Below are positions 50,559 through 60,311 of a stretch of DNA of 64,000 bases, piece after piece. How positions within the stretch are numbered: position 1 is the first letter of the stretch; every line of letters begins with the position of its first letter. The notes beneath the pieces are model-generated. The model was not told the origin of the DNA, made no database searches, and saw only the letters and a program-made list of their open reading frames with translations. Origin of the DNA: Lachnospiraceae bacterium. GTDB lineage: Bacteria > Bacillota > Clostridia > Lachnospirales > Lachnospiraceae. The DNA lies in NCBI GenBank assembly GCA_009911505.1, contig QXXL01000094.1:22297-86296 (forward strand), read 5' to 3'. The translations under genes and the position numbers were made by a program.

Positions 50559-51685
50559 TGGGCGCGCATGCAAGGTTTTCCCCATCGTCCGGCAGGCGGT
50601 ATTTAAGCTGCCCGCCGTCCCTTAAGCTGGAAGAGCAGTTTGCGGATGAGCAGTCCCCGTATGCGGCGGAGGGGACTGCCGGACATGAGATGGCGGAATA
50701 CCTTATCAAAAAACATCTGAAGAAAAGAACCAAGCGGCCTGTCTCTGATTATTATTCGGATGAACTGATGGAAGCAGTAGAGGATTACGCTGCCTATGGC
50801 ATTGAACAGATTGAGACGGCAAGGAAGGAATGCCCCGATCCGTATGTTGGCGTGGAATTGAAGGTAGATTTGAGCGGTCGTGTGGAAGGGTGCTTCGGAA
50901 CAGCAGACCTTGTGGTGGTGGATTCCCGGAAAATCCATATTATCGATCTGAAACTCGGCAAGGGCGTCATGGTGGAAGCGGAAGAGAATGTGCAGCTCAT
51001 GATTTATGGGCTCGGAGTTCTCGATATGCTGTCCTGCCTGTATGATATCGACACGGTGGAGCTGACCATCGTGCAGCCGAGGCTGCAGCACCTCTCCACA
51101 TGGGAGATTTCCGCAGAAGCGCTTTTGAAATGGGGAAGTGAGGTATTTGAAACCGGGGCGAAAAAGGCCCTTGCCGGGGAAGGCGAATACGCTGCCGGGG
51201 ACCACTGCCGGTTCTGCAAGGCGAGGTTTACCTGCCGGGAGAGGGCGAATGAGTATCTGAGACTGGCGCAGATGGAGTTTCGGGAAGCCCCTCTTCTGTC
51301 GGAGGAAGAGATCGCAGAGGTGCTTACCAAAGCGGACGCTTTGAAAAAGTGGGCGGAGGAAATTTACACCTATGCCCAGAATGAAGCGGTTGTCAACCAT
51401 AAGAAATGGCCGGGGTTCAAGCTGGTGCTTGGGCGGAGCAACCGCAGGTATACGGATGAGGAGAACGCGGCGAATGCGGCAAAGGCAGCCGGGTATACGG
51501 ATATCTTCAAATCTTCGCTGATCGGCATCACGGAAATGGAGAAGCTGATGGGGAAAAAGAAGTTTGCTGAAATCCTCGGAGCTTTCGTGTATAAGCCGGA
51601 GGGCAAGGTCACGCTGGTGCCGGAATCAGATAAACGGGAAGCAGTCAATGTATCAACCGCAGAAGCGGATTTTAAGGAGGACTAA
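50558..51685 (+). CDS. DUF2800 protein, PD-(D/E)xK nuclease-like
   Basis: A 375-residue protein: EGTAGHEMAEYLI, GTADLVVVDSRKIHIIDLKL, and a C-terminal Cys-rich stretch (CRFCKARFTCRE). It matches the DUF2800 family, related to Cas4/RecB-like nucleases with an Fe-S type Cys cluster, and it forms part of phage recombination modules with DUF2815. ATG 50558 overlaps the previous stop. Confidence 0.85.
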   Translation: MGAHARFSPSSGRRYLSCPPSLKLEEQFADEQSPYAAEGTAGHEMAEYLIKKHLKKRTKRPVSDYYSDELMEAVEDYAAYGIEQIETARKECPDPYVGVELKVDLSGRVEGCFGTADLVVVDSRKIHIIDLKLGKGVMVEAEENVQLMIYGLGVLDMLSCLYDIDTVELTIVQPRLQHLSTWEISAEALLKWGSEVFETGAKKALAGEGEYAAGDHCRFCKARFTCRERANEYLRLAQMEFREAPLLSEEEIAEVLTKADALKKWAEEIYTYAQNEAVVNHKKWPGFKLVLGRSNRRYTDEENAANAAKAAGYTDIFKSSLIGITEMEKLMGKKKFAEILGAFVYKPEGKVTLVPESDKREAVNVSTAEADFKED

Positions 51686-51688
51686 GTG

Positions 51689-52234
51689 ATGAGTACAGAA
51701 AACAGAACCAAAGTAATTGTTCCATGCAGGCTTTCCTACGCGCATTTGTGGGAACCGGATTCCGTCAACGGCAGCGAGCCGAAGTATTCGGTATCCTGCA
51801 TCATCGACAAAAAGGATAAGGATACGATTGCCAAGATCAGGAAGGCGGTTGAAATTGCAAAGGAAGAAGGCAAAGGGAAATGGGGCGGCAAGATTCCTGC
51901 CAACTTGAAAATGCCTTTGAGGGACGGCGATGTGGACAGGCCGGAGGACGAGGCGTATGCGGGAAGCATGTTCCTGAATGCCAATTCCAAACAGGCGCCG
52001 CAGATCGTGGACAGACAGGTGCAGCCGATCCTTGACCAGAGCGAGGTGTACAGCGGGTGCTACGGCAGGGTTTCCATTACCTTTTATGCCTATAATTCCA
52101 ACGGCAACAAGGGCATTGCAGCCGGGCTTGGCAATGTCCAGAAATTAAGGGACGGGGAGCCGCTGGGTTCCAGAGCCAATGCGAAGGATGAGTTTGAAGC
52201 GGTGGATGACGGCGAGGATGATTTCCTCTCCTAA
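51689..52234 (+). CDS. DUF2815 ssDNA-binding protein
   Basis: A 181-residue protein: CRLSYAHLWEPDSVNGSEPK and YSVSCIIDKKDKDTIAKI, QIVDRQVQPILDQSEVYSG, SITFYAYNSNGNKGIAAGLG. This is the DUF2815 family of phage single-stranded DNA-binding (SSB-like) proteins. ATG 51689 follows AAGGAGG. Works with the polymerase and helicase genes downstream. Confidence 0.85.
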   Translation: MSTENRTKVIVPCRLSYAHLWEPDSVNGSEPKYSVSCIIDKKDKDTIAKIRKAVEIAKEEGKGKWGGKIPANLKMPLRDGDVDRPEDEAYAGSMFLNANSKQAPQIVDRQVQPILDQSEVYSGCYGRVSITFYAYNSNGNKGIAAGLGNVQKLRDGEPLGSRANAKDEFEAVDDGEDDFLS

Positions 52235-52289
52235 AGGAAACGGGACGGGTGGCAGGAACGCCGCCCTATACATAAAGGAGGTTTTGGGA

Positions 52290-52565
52290 TTGGAACGGTG
52301 GAAAGACATAGAAGGAATGGAAGGAAGATACCAGATCAGTGACCAAGGAAGAATCCGCTGTATGCCGCGCTATGTGAAGTGCCGGGGCGGTTCTGTACGG
52401 CGGCTCCCGATGAAGGTGCTGGAACTGAAATATGATGAGGTGCTTCAGATCAAAAGGATGCTTGCTGGCGGCATCCACCCGTATGAAATTGCCGAGAAAA
52501 TGGGGATTTCAAGGAAGATGGTCAGCAAAATTAAATCGGGGAGGTCGTATGCATGGCTGAACTGA
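52290..52565 (+). CDS. NUMOD4/HTH domain protein
   Basis: A 91-residue protein with WKDIEGMEGRYQISDQGRIR (NUMOD4 motif) and a C-terminal HTH (IAEKMGISRKMVSKIKSG). These modules are often in DNA-binding parts of homing endonucleases; here the nuclease domain is missing. TTG 52290 follows AAGGAGG by 8 nt. It overlaps the polymerase gene by 13 nt. Confidence 0.7.
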   Translation: MERWKDIEGMEGRYQISDQGRIRCMPRYVKCRGGSVRRLPMKVLELKYDEVLQIKRMLAGGIHPYEIAEKMGISRKMVSKIKSGRSYAWLN

Positions 52566-54490
52566 TGGCAATTGACATTGAGACCTATTCGGATGTTTCC
52601 CTGCCGGACTGTGGGGTACACCGTTATGCATCGTCCCCGCAGTTTGAAATCCTGCTGTTTGCATACAGCATCGATGACGGGGAGATTGCGGTGGTTGACC
52701 TTGCTTCCGGGGAAGAGATGCCGGAGGAGGTTATGGAGTGCCTGAAAAATGATGCGGTCATCAAGACGGCGTTCAACGCTGCCTTTGAGCGGACCTGCAT
52801 CAACCGTTTTTTCCATCTGGACCTGCAGCCGGAGAGCTGGCGCTGCACCGCTGTTCAGGCTTCCATGCTTTCCCTGCCATTATCGCTGGAGGGCGTGGGG
52901 GAAGCACTGAAGCTGGATAAAAAGAAAATGACGGAGGGGAAGGAACTGATCCGCTATTTCTGTATCCCTTGCAAACCAACCAAGAGCAACGGCGGCAGGA
53001 CAAGGAACTTGCCGGCCCATGCGCCGGAGAAGTGGGGGCTGTTCAAAACCTACTGCATCCGGGATGTGGCGGTGGAGATGCAGATCAGGAAAAAGCTGCA
53101 GAAGTTCCCGATCCCCGATAAGGAGCAGGAGCTTTACTGCATGGACCAGCGCATCAATGACCGGGGCATTTTGGTAGACCGGGAGCTGATTGCCCATGCG
53201 GTGGCCTGTGACCTTCTATATAAGGGAGCGGCTTCCAAGAGGGCGTATGAACTGTCGGGGCTTGAAAATCCCAACAGCGTACCGCAGCTTAAGGCGTGGC
53301 TTCAGGAGAAAGGAGTCGAGGCTGGTTCCCTTGCCAAAGCAGCAGTGGAGGAACTGGTGGAAAAAAATGAGGGCGAGGTGTCGGAGATGATGAAGCTGCG
53401 CCTTGCCATGTCCAAGACTTCCGTTAAGAAATATGAGGCGATGGAACGCTCCGTCTGCCCGGATGGAAGGGTACACGGGCTTCTGCAGTTCTACGGGGCA
53501 AACCGGACAGGGAGATGGGCGGGCCGGCTCGTGCAGATCCACAACCTCCCGCAGAACCATATGGAGGATCTGGAGCTTGCGCGCTCCCTTGTGAAGGAAG
53601 GGCGGTATGACCTCATCGAATTATTATACAATTCCACGCCGGAGGTGCTGTCGGAACTGATCCGTACCGCATTTGTGGCAAAAGAGGGGTGCCGCTTCAT
53701 TGTCAGTGATTTCTCTGCCATCGAAGCGAGGGTAATGGGCTACCTTGCCGGGGAGGGATGGGTCATGGAAGAATTCCGGGGAGCCGGAAAAATCTATGAG
53801 CAGACGGCGGCAAAGATGTTCCATATCCCTATAGAAGATATCACGAAAGGAAGCCCTTACCGGGCGAGGGGGAAGGTGGCATCGCTTGCCTGCCAGTACG
53901 GAGGCGCAGAAGGGGCGCTCATCAGCATGGGGGCTTTGAATTTCGTGGAGGAATCGGAACTGAAAGGGCTGGTGCAGTCTTGGCGGAGCGCCAACCCGCA
54001 TATCGTGAATTTCTGGTATGAGATTGACGGCGCGGTCAAGGCGGCGGTTAAGGAGCATAAGGCATCTGCAGTAGGAAAGGTGCATGTGTTTTACCAGTCA
54101 GGGATGCTGATGATCCGGCTCCCGTCCAGAAGGGTGCTTTCCTATGTGCGCCCCCGGATGACGGTCAACCGCTTCGGCTCGGAAAGCGTCTGCTATGAGG
54201 GCGTGGGAATGAACAAAAAATGGAGCCGGGTGGAATCCTACGGTGCGAAATTTTGTGAGAACATCGTTCAGGCGATGGCGAGGGACCTGTTGGCGGAGGC
54301 AATGCTCCGGTTGGAAAAAGCGGGGCTTCCCATTGTCTGCCATGTCCATGATGAAGTGGTTCTGGAAGTGCCGGAGGGGGTTTCCAGCGTGGAGGAAGTA
54401 AATGGGATCATGTCGGTCTGCCCGTCATGGTGCGAGGGGCTTCCGCTTAAGGCGGCGGGATTTGAAAGCCCGTTTTATAAAAAGGATTAG
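52553..54490 (+). CDS. family A DNA polymerase (phage type)
   Basis: A 645-residue DNA polymerase with 3'-5' exonuclease. Exo motifs: AIDIETYSDV (Asp/Glu about 5-7), NAAFERTCI (about 75), YCIRDVAVEMQ (about 173). Polymerase motif A DFSAIEARVMGYLAGE (about 385), the O-helix region (KVASLACQYGGAEGAL), and motif C HVHDEVVLEV (about 600). Replicates the phage genome. ATG 52553. Confidence 0.93.
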   Translation: MAELMAIDIETYSDVSLPDCGVHRYASSPQFEILLFAYSIDDGEIAVVDLASGEEMPEEVMECLKNDAVIKTAFNAAFERTCINRFFHLDLQPESWRCTAVQASMLSLPLSLEGVGEALKLDKKKMTEGKELIRYFCIPCKPTKSNGGRTRNLPAHAPEKWGLFKTYCIRDVAVEMQIRKKLQKFPIPDKEQELYCMDQRINDRGILVDRELIAHAVACDLLYKGAASKRAYELSGLENPNSVPQLKAWLQEKGVEAGSLAKAAVEELVEKNEGEVSEMMKLRLAMSKTSVKKYEAMERSVCPDGRVHGLLQFYGANRTGRWAGRLVQIHNLPQNHMEDLELARSLVKEGRYDLIELLYNSTPEVLSELIRTAFVAKEGCRFIVSDFSAIEARVMGYLAGEGWVMEEFRGAGKIYEQTAAKMFHIPIEDITKGSPYRARGKVASLACQYGGAEGALISMGALNFVEESELKGLVQSWRSANPHIVNFWYEIDGAVKAAVKEHKASAVGKVHVFYQSGMLMIRLPSRRVLSYVRPRMTVNRFGSESVCYEGVGMNKKWSRVESYGAKFCENIVQAMARDLLAEAMLRLEKAGLPIVCHVHDEVVLEVPEGVSSVEEVNGIMSVCPSWCEGLPLKAAGFESPFYKKD

Positions 54491-54493
54491 GGG

Positions 54494-54670
54494 GTGTCTG
54501 TTTTGTCAGGGAAAAACCGGGAGGGGTATCCGGACCCGACAGCCAATACCGCTGTCGGCAGGGTAACCCGTACAGAGAAGAAAAAGAAGAAGGAGGCGGC
54601 GAAGAATGTTCGTATCAGTCGGAAACTCAAGGATGGAAAAGAAATTCAACGGGCAGGAAATGACGTATGA
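54494..54670 (+). CDS. small basic prophage protein
   Basis: A 58-residue protein from GTG 54494: SGKNREGYPDPTANTAVGRV, then a Lys-rich centre. This start (GKxxEGYPDPTA) recurs in phage replication modules. It overlaps the VapE gene by 65 nt and lies between polymerase and VapE. GGGG precedes the GTG, so the ribosome site is weak. Confidence 0.55.
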   Translation: MSVLSGKNREGYPDPTANTAVGRVTRTEKKKKKEAAKNVRISRKLKDGKEIQRAGNDV

Positions 54671-56978
54671 GGAGTTTGCCAAGCGGCTGTCGCAGACTGT
54701 TTATACCGCAGAGACGATGGAGCAGTACCGGAAGATGCCGAAGGGGGAGCAGGATAATGTCAAGGACGTGGGAGGTTTCGTGTTAGGGAAGCTGAAAGGC
54801 GGCAGGAGAAAGAAGGACTGCGTCATTTCCCGGTCTGCCGTCACGCTGGATATGGATTACGGGACGGAAGGCATCCTTGATGAGATTGAGATGTTTTTTG
54901 ACATGAAGATGATTGCCTATTCCACCCATAAGCATACCCCGGAGAAGCCAAGGCTCCGTCTCATCATTTTCCTTGCAAGGGAAGTTACGCCTGATGAGTA
55001 CGGCGCGGTGAGCAGGATGCTGGCGGACGACATCGGGATTGAATTATTCGATGATTCCACCTATGAGCCTTCCAGACTGATGTACTGGCCGAGTACCTCA
55101 AGCGATGGGGAATACGTGTTCCGGGAATTGGGCGGCAGGATCGTAGAGCCGGATGAGGTGCTGGCAAGATACAGGGACTGGCATGATGTGTCCTCATGGC
55201 CAGTAAGCCATAGGCAGAGTGCGGTGGTGCGGAAGGACATAAAGCAGCAGGCTGATCCGCTTTCCAAGGAAGGGCTGATCGGGGCGTTCAACCGTACCTA
55301 CAGCATTACGGATGCGATTGAAAAATTCCTGCCGGATGTGTACCGCCCGTCAAGCGCCATTCATGGGAGATACGATTATATCCCGGCGGATTCGGCGGCG
55401 GGCGTGGTCATTTATGACGGGCTGTTTGCATACAGCCACCATGCTACCGATCCCTGCTGCGGAAAGCTGATGAATGCGTTTGATGTGGTCAGGCTCCATA
55501 AATTCGGTGAGAAAGATGCCCGTGCCGCAGAAGGGACGGAAATTGGAAAACTGCCTTCTTTTAAGGCAATGCAGGAATTCGCCGCGCAGGATGAACAGGT
55601 AAAAGCGACACTGGTAAGGGAAAGGCAGGAGCTGGCGGCGGCAGAATTCTCTGAAACAGAAGAGGACTGGCAGGGTCGCCTTGTGATTGACCGCCGGGGG
55701 AATATCAAGGACAGCCTGCAGAATATCGCGTTGATCATCCGCAATGATAAGAATTTCCAAAATGTGGTCTACAACGAATTTAAGGATACCATTGACGTCA
55801 TTGGAGATTTGCCGTGGAAGCAGGTCAAGCCGGGATGGAACGATTCTGACCTTGCCAATGCGAAGGTGTACTTCGAGAGGGTATACGGGATCTGGTCCCC
55901 GGCGAAATTCAAGGATGCCCTGCTTGCGGTGGTGTCTTCCGACAGACTGTACCATCCCATCAAAGAATATTTTTCTACGTTGGAGTGGGACGGCATGGAG
56001 CGTATCGATACTTTACTCATTGATTATTTCGGCGCGGCGGATACGCCGTATACGAGGGCGGTCATCCGCAAGACGCTTGTCGCAGCGGTAGCCCGTATTT
56101 ATGAGCCGGGGATTAAGTTTGATTCCATCCTTGTGCTGAACGGTCCGCAGGGCATGGGGAAATCCACGTTTTTCTCACTATTGGGGAAGCAGTGGTTTTC
56201 CGATTCCCTCTCCATTTCTGACATGAGGGATAAAACCGCCGCTGAGAAGCTGCTCGGCAACTGGATACTGGAGATTTCCGAGATGAGCGGCATCCGCAAG
56301 ACCGAGGTGGAGGTCGTGAAGTCCTTTGTCACAAGGCAGGATGATAAGTTCCGTCAGGCATACGGCGTGAACGTGGAATCCCATCCGAGGAAATGCGTCA
56401 TTGTCGGCAGCACGAACTCGGAGGGCGGGTTCCTGCGAGATGTGACGGGAAACAGGAGGTTCTGGCCGGTTCATGTTCCGGGGACGGGGAAGTTCCATCC
56501 GTGGGAGCTGGACTGCGTGGATCAGGTGTGGGCGGAAGCAATCCATCTGTACAAAGAAGGCGAGGAGCTGTTCTTAAAAGGACGGGAAGCAGAGGAAGCC
56601 TATAAAATGCAGCAGGAAGCAATGGAGTCCGATGACCGGGAGGGCATCGTGGCGGATTACCTTGAACGCCTCTTGCCGGATAACTGGAATGCGATGGATG
56701 TCTACCAGAGGAGGGCATTCTTAGGCGGCGGGGAATTTGAAACCGAGGGGATCACGGGGACTCTCAGGCGGGAGCGCGTATGCTGCATGGAGATATGGGT
56801 GGAGTGCTTCGGCAAGGAACGGCAGAACCTCCGGAAAACGGATTCTTATGAAATCGAGGGCATCATCAATAAGATCGGCGGATGGAAAAAATATGACGCC
56901 AATAGCACGGGGAAGACGAAGGTTCCTTTATACGGAGTGCAGAAAACATTTGTAAGGGCAACTTCGGAAACCGTGTGA
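54606..56978 (+). CDS. VapE-type phage primase/helicase (DUF3987-like)
   Basis: A 790-residue protein. The N-terminal third is primase-like (VTLDMDYGTEGILDEIEMFF and YSTHKHTPEKPRLRLIIFLA). The helicase part carries Walker A LNGPQGMGKSTFFSLLG (about 520), Walker B WILEISEMSG (about 556) and sensor-like IVGSTNSEGGFL (about 605). This is the virulence-associated E / phage primase family used in replication start. AAGGAGG before the ATG. Confidence 0.88.
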   Translation: MFVSVGNSRMEKKFNGQEMTYEEFAKRLSQTVYTAETMEQYRKMPKGEQDNVKDVGGFVLGKLKGGRRKKDCVISRSAVTLDMDYGTEGILDEIEMFFDMKMIAYSTHKHTPEKPRLRLIIFLAREVTPDEYGAVSRMLADDIGIELFDDSTYEPSRLMYWPSTSSDGEYVFRELGGRIVEPDEVLARYRDWHDVSSWPVSHRQSAVVRKDIKQQADPLSKEGLIGAFNRTYSITDAIEKFLPDVYRPSSAIHGRYDYIPADSAAGVVIYDGLFAYSHHATDPCCGKLMNAFDVVRLHKFGEKDARAAEGTEIGKLPSFKAMQEFAAQDEQVKATLVRERQELAAAEFSETEEDWQGRLVIDRRGNIKDSLQNIALIIRNDKNFQNVVYNEFKDTIDVIGDLPWKQVKPGWNDSDLANAKVYFERVYGIWSPAKFKDALLAVVSSDRLYHPIKEYFSTLEWDGMERIDTLLIDYFGAADTPYTRAVIRKTLVAAVARIYEPGIKFDSILVLNGPQGMGKSTFFSLLGKQWFSDSLSISDMRDKTAAEKLLGNWILEISEMSGIRKTEVEVVKSFVTRQDDKFRQAYGVNVESHPRKCVIVGSTNSEGGFLRDVTGNRRFWPVHVPGTGKFHPWELDCVDQVWAEAIHLYKEGEELFLKGREAEEAYKMQQEAMESDDREGIVADYLERLLPDNWNAMDVYQRRAFLGGGEFETEGITGTLRRERVCCMEIWVECFGKERQNLRKTDSYEIEGIINKIGGWKKYDANSTGKTKVPLYGVQKTFVRATSETV

Positions 56979-57195
56979 GAGGTTGCCTGCAGTTTCCCAA
57001 ATAGGAATGGGCAACGCTAGTGGGAAACCGTGCTGGCACCTTGCAGAATAAGGGCTTTTGGGTTTCGGTTTCCCAATTTCCCATAAAACTAAGTTGAGAT
57101 AAAAAAATAAAGATAAAAAAGGCAAGCGCAGGCGTATATGCGCGTAAAGGATAAAACGCATTGGGCAACCGCAATCGGCAAAGGAGGTAAAAGCC

Positions 57196-57477
57196 ATGTT
57201 AGAAAGAGTGATTGAGAGCCGTCTGAGGCAGGAAGCAAAGAAGCGCGGGGGCATGGCGCTGAAATTCGTATCGCCGGGCATGAATGGGGTGCCGGACCGC
57301 ATCGTCCTCCTGCCGGGCGGGAAGATGGCATTTGTGGAACTGAAGGCTCCGGGGAAAGTGCCGCGGGCGCTGCAGGAAAAAAGGATGGGGCAGCTTAGGA
57401 AATTAGGCTTTTTGGTTTATGTGCTGGACGGCACAGAACGGATTGGAGGGATTTTGGATGAAATACAAGGCGCATGA
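57196..57477 (+). CDS. VRR-NUC domain nuclease
   Basis: A 93-residue nuclease of the VRR-NUC family: FVSPGMNGVPDRIVLLPGGK then FVELKAPGK (Asp and Glu-x-Lys). Such proteins cut branched DNA in replication or recombination. AAAGGAGG lies before the ATG. Overlaps the SNF2 gene by 20 nt. The 57000-57190 spacer has no gene. Confidence 0.9.
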   Translation: MLERVIESRLRQEAKKRGGMALKFVSPGMNGVPDRIVLLPGGKMAFVELKAPGKVPRALQEKRMGQLRKLGFLVYVLDGTERIGGILDEIQGA

Positions 57478-58831
57478 GTACCAGCAGTATGCCACAGACT
57501 TTATACTGGAGCATCCGGTAAGCTGCCTGATACTGGATATGGGGCTTGGCAAGACAGTGATCACACTGACCGCCCTGTGGCTTCTGCTGTTTGATTATTT
57601 TGAGGTCAGCAGGATTCTGATCATCGCCCCGAAGCGTGTGGCGGAGAACACTTGGCCGGCGGAGATCACAAAATGGGAGCATCTGGCGGGGCTTGAATTT
57701 TCCATAGCGATGGGGACTGCGGAGCAGAGACGGGAGGCTCTTGAACGGAAAGCGGATATTTACATCATCGGGAGGGACAATGTGGCATGGCTTGTGGAGC
57801 AGTCATTATTTTCGTTTGACATGGTCGTGATTGATGAACTGTCCAGTTTCAAATCCCCGAAGTCGCAGAGGTTTAAGGCACTGAAGAAAGTAAGGCCGAT
57901 GGCAAAGCGGGCGGTGGGACTGACAGGGACACCGGGGAATCCGATGGATCTGTGGGCGGAAATCGGAATTCTTGATATGGGGCAGAGGCTTGGAAGGTAT
58001 ATCGGCGGATACCGTGACCGTTTCTTCGTGCCGGATAAGAGGAACAGGGAGATCATTTATTCCTATAAGCCGAGGGAAGGCGCGGAGGAAAAAATCTATG
58101 AACTGATTTCCGATATCAGCATTTCCATGAAAGCGGCGGACCATCTGAAAATGCCGGAGCTGGTCAGCAGACGGGTAGAGGTCAGAATGTCGGAGAAGGA
58201 AAAAGCCCTCTATGACAAAATGGAGCAGGACATGGTTCTTCAGTTCGGTGAGGGGAAAGATATTGATGCGGTCAATGCCGCTTCCTTAAGCAATAAACTG
58301 CAGCAGATGGCAAACGGTGCGGTGTATGACGAATCCGGAAACGCGCAGACCATCCATGACAGGAAGCTGGATGCTCTGGAAGATCTGATCGAAGCCGCCA
58401 ACGGCAGGCCGCTTCTCGTGGCTTATTGGTATAAGCATGACAGGGAGAGGATTTCCAAGCGTTTTCCAGTTCGGAGTATCGATACGAAAAAGGACATTGA
58501 GGACTGGAACGCCGGAAAGATACCTGTTGCACTGATCCATCCGGCATCGGCAGGTCATGGATTGAATCTGCAGGAGGGCGGGAGCTGTATCGTGTGGTTT
58601 TCACAGATATGGTCGCTAGAACTGTACCAGCAGTTAAACGCAAGGCTCTACAGGCAGGGGCAGAAACAGACTGTAGTCCTTCAGCATCTGGTCACGGAGG
58701 GGACAGTGGACGAGGATATCCTCCGGGCATTGGAGAAAAAGGATAATACGCAGGAAGCAATGATACATGCGGTCAGGGCAAGGATTGGAGGTGCGGCGGA
58801 TGACGGCGGAAACGATGATGAAGGAATATAG
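57458..58831 (+). CDS. SNF2-type helicase
   Basis: A 457-residue SF2 ATPase: Walker A LDMGLGKTVITL (about 26), DELSSFK (about 125), GLTGTPGNPMDLW (about 155), and motif VI QLNARLYRQGQKQTV (about 395). It remodels DNA-protein complexes in phage replication. ATG 57458 follows GGAGGG by 8 nt. Confidence 0.9.
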   Translation: MKYKAHEYQQYATDFILEHPVSCLILDMGLGKTVITLTALWLLLFDYFEVSRILIIAPKRVAENTWPAEITKWEHLAGLEFSIAMGTAEQRREALERKADIYIIGRDNVAWLVEQSLFSFDMVVIDELSSFKSPKSQRFKALKKVRPMAKRAVGLTGTPGNPMDLWAEIGILDMGQRLGRYIGGYRDRFFVPDKRNREIIYSYKPREGAEEKIYELISDISISMKAADHLKMPELVSRRVEVRMSEKEKALYDKMEQDMVLQFGEGKDIDAVNAASLSNKLQQMANGAVYDESGNAQTIHDRKLDALEDLIEAANGRPLLVAYWYKHDRERISKRFPVRSIDTKKDIEDWNAGKIPVALIHPASAGHGLNLQEGGSCIVWFSQIWSLELYQQLNARLYRQGQKQTVVLQHLVTEGTVDEDILRALEKKDNTQEAMIHAVRARIGGAADDGGNDDEGI

Positions 58832-59285
58832 GAGCCTGAAGAGGGAGCTGTCCGTGACCGGGTTCCAGCTCCAGAGGTTTGAGGGGATCAGCGAAAACGA
58901 GATGATCGAGTCCATGCTGTATTCCCACCACGAGGGTGAACGGGTGCAGACCAGCACGCTTTCCGATAAGACGGCGGGTATTGCGGTCAATTACAGGAAA
59001 ATCATGGAACGGGAGAATGACGGGTGGTACCAGTATCTTTTCAACCGTTACCTGTACCTTTCGGAAGAGATTGATTTTTTTGAAAGAAGCGTGTCGGTGC
59101 TTTCCGGGCAGCTTCCGGGCGTGGTCATGGATTTAGTGGAAGGGGAACTGACATGGGAGAACATAGCGGCAAAGTACCATGTCAGCACTGCCATGATTGC
59201 AAAGTATAAAAAGAAAGCGGCGGTGGAACTGGAAAAGATGTATGGATTCAGGGATAAACAGGTGGAAGCCTATGTCTTAGGATAG
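58800..59285 (+). CDS. ArpU-like sigma-70-type late regulator
   Basis: A 161-residue protein: KEYRSLKRELSVTGFQLQRF, and the C-terminal HTH WENIAAKYHVSTAMIAKYKK. It resembles ArpU/sigma-like phage regulators of late transcription. ATG 58800 follows GGAGGTG. It overlaps the helicase gene by 32 nt. Confidence 0.7.
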   Translation: MTAETMMKEYRSLKRELSVTGFQLQRFEGISENEMIESMLYSHHEGERVQTSTLSDKTAGIAVNYRKIMERENDGWYQYLFNRYLYLSEEIDFFERSVSVLSGQLPGVVMDLVEGELTWENIAAKYHVSTAMIAKYKKKAAVELEKMYGFRDKQVEAYVLG

Positions 59286-59298
59286 GAGGGCGGCAGTT

Positions 59299-59664
59299 AT
59301 GTGTATGCGCGGAGACATATTTTTTGTAGATTTTGGAGATCATGGCAATTCCCATAAGCAGAGCGGCATCCGTCCTGCTGTCATCGTAAGCAATAACAGG
59401 AATAACCGGAATTCCCCGGTGGTGACGGTAGTCCCGCTGTCGGCAAGGGTATGGAAAAAGAAGTACCTTCCTACCCACGTGCAGATACCGCTTAGTAAGA
59501 GCGTGGGGCTGGATAAGCCGAGTATGGCGCTGGCGGAACAGGTGGAAACACTGGATAAGGCCAAGCTGGGGGAGAAGATAGGGAAGATTACGGATGCCGT
59601 CCTTATGGATGCGATTACCGTGGCGCTTCAGATACAGATCGGGGTTTATGAAGAATACAATTAG
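59299..59664 (+). CDS. MazF/PemK family type II toxin (endoribonuclease)
   Basis: A 121-residue protein: MRGDIFFVDFGDHGNSHKQSG, IRPAVIVSNNRNN, VVTVVPLSARVWK, LDKPSMALAEQVETLDKAKLG. This is the MazF/PemK fold; members cut mRNA at short sites. AGGAGGGCGG precedes the ATG. No MazE gene precedes it; the only candidate antitoxin is the convergent gene at 59671. Confidence 0.85.
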   Translation: MCMRGDIFFVDFGDHGNSHKQSGIRPAVIVSNNRNNRNSPVVTVVPLSARVWKKKYLPTHVQIPLSKSVGLDKPSMALAEQVETLDKAKLGEKIGKITDAVLMDAITVALQIQIGVYEEYN

Positions 59665-59670
59665 GGGCAG

Positions 59671-60231
59671 TCAGGGATGGCTGTCCTTTTTCTGATATAT
59701 GATTTTTCCGTCATCGGTAACAGTAAGGTTGAGGATATCCCCATCCTTTAAATTCAGTTTTTCTAATACCCATTTCGGAATGGTAATCTGCCCTCCGCTG
59801 AACAGCTTGGAGCAGGAAGCCTGCAGAGATTCACGTGTCACTCCCGGTATCAGCCCTTTGTCAATTGCATTATATATGGTATTCGGTGTCTGAGGTATAT
59901 CTGAAAATCCCCGGCTGTTATCTTTTAGGAGATTAACAATTTTTTCCGGACTTAGGTGGTCGTTTAAAATAAGTGAAGCAATGTATTCGGCGAGTGTTTC
60001 GTTGGAGAGCTTATTTTCGGGACCGCCCTTTCCAAGATTACTTTCGCTTGCTTCCTGTGAATAATATGGATCATATTGGCTGTTGACTGTTCCGCGCTTC
60101 AATTCATTATAGATAGTAGCACGATGTACACCGAGAGCATTGGCGATTTCTATTACAGTATGTCCGTTCTCTTTCATGTTCTGTATTTGGATACGCTGTT
60201 CGAGCGATAAATGTTTAAATTGTCTGGCCAT
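59671..60231 (-). CDS. IS30-type HTH fused to AbrB/MazE-like domain
   Basis: A 186-residue protein. Residues 1-50 match the IS30 transposase N-terminus (HLSLEQRIQIQNMKENGHTV and VHRATIYNELKRGT). The C-terminal ~45 residues (SGGQITIPKWVLEKLNLKDG then ILNLTVTDDGKIIYQK) have the swapped-hairpin AbrB fold of MazE antitoxins. The stop codons of this gene and mazF are 6 nt apart. A promoter-like TATAAT at 60266-60271 and AAAGGAAC upstream of the ATG. I infer an antitoxin/repressor. Confidence 0.75.
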   Translation of the reverse strand: MARQFKHLSLEQRIQIQNMKENGHTVIEIANALGVHRATIYNELKRGTVNSQYDPYYSQEASESNLGKGGPENKLSNETLAEYIASLILNDHLSPEKIVNLLKDNSRGFSDIPQTPNTIYNAIDKGLIPGVTRESLQASCSKLFSGGQITIPKWVLEKLNLKDGDILNLTVTDDGKIIYQKKDSHP

Positions 60232-60311
60232 GAGTTAATAGTTCCTTTCTGGTAGGATACTGTCATTATAACACGGATTTGAAATTTCGTGTCCCCCTTT
60301 AGCGGAGGAAT

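Noticed and set aside
50603..51400. Long minus-strand frame opposite the DUF2800 gene
   Set aside because: It is a shadow of GC-rich coding sequence; the plus strand has clear family motifs.
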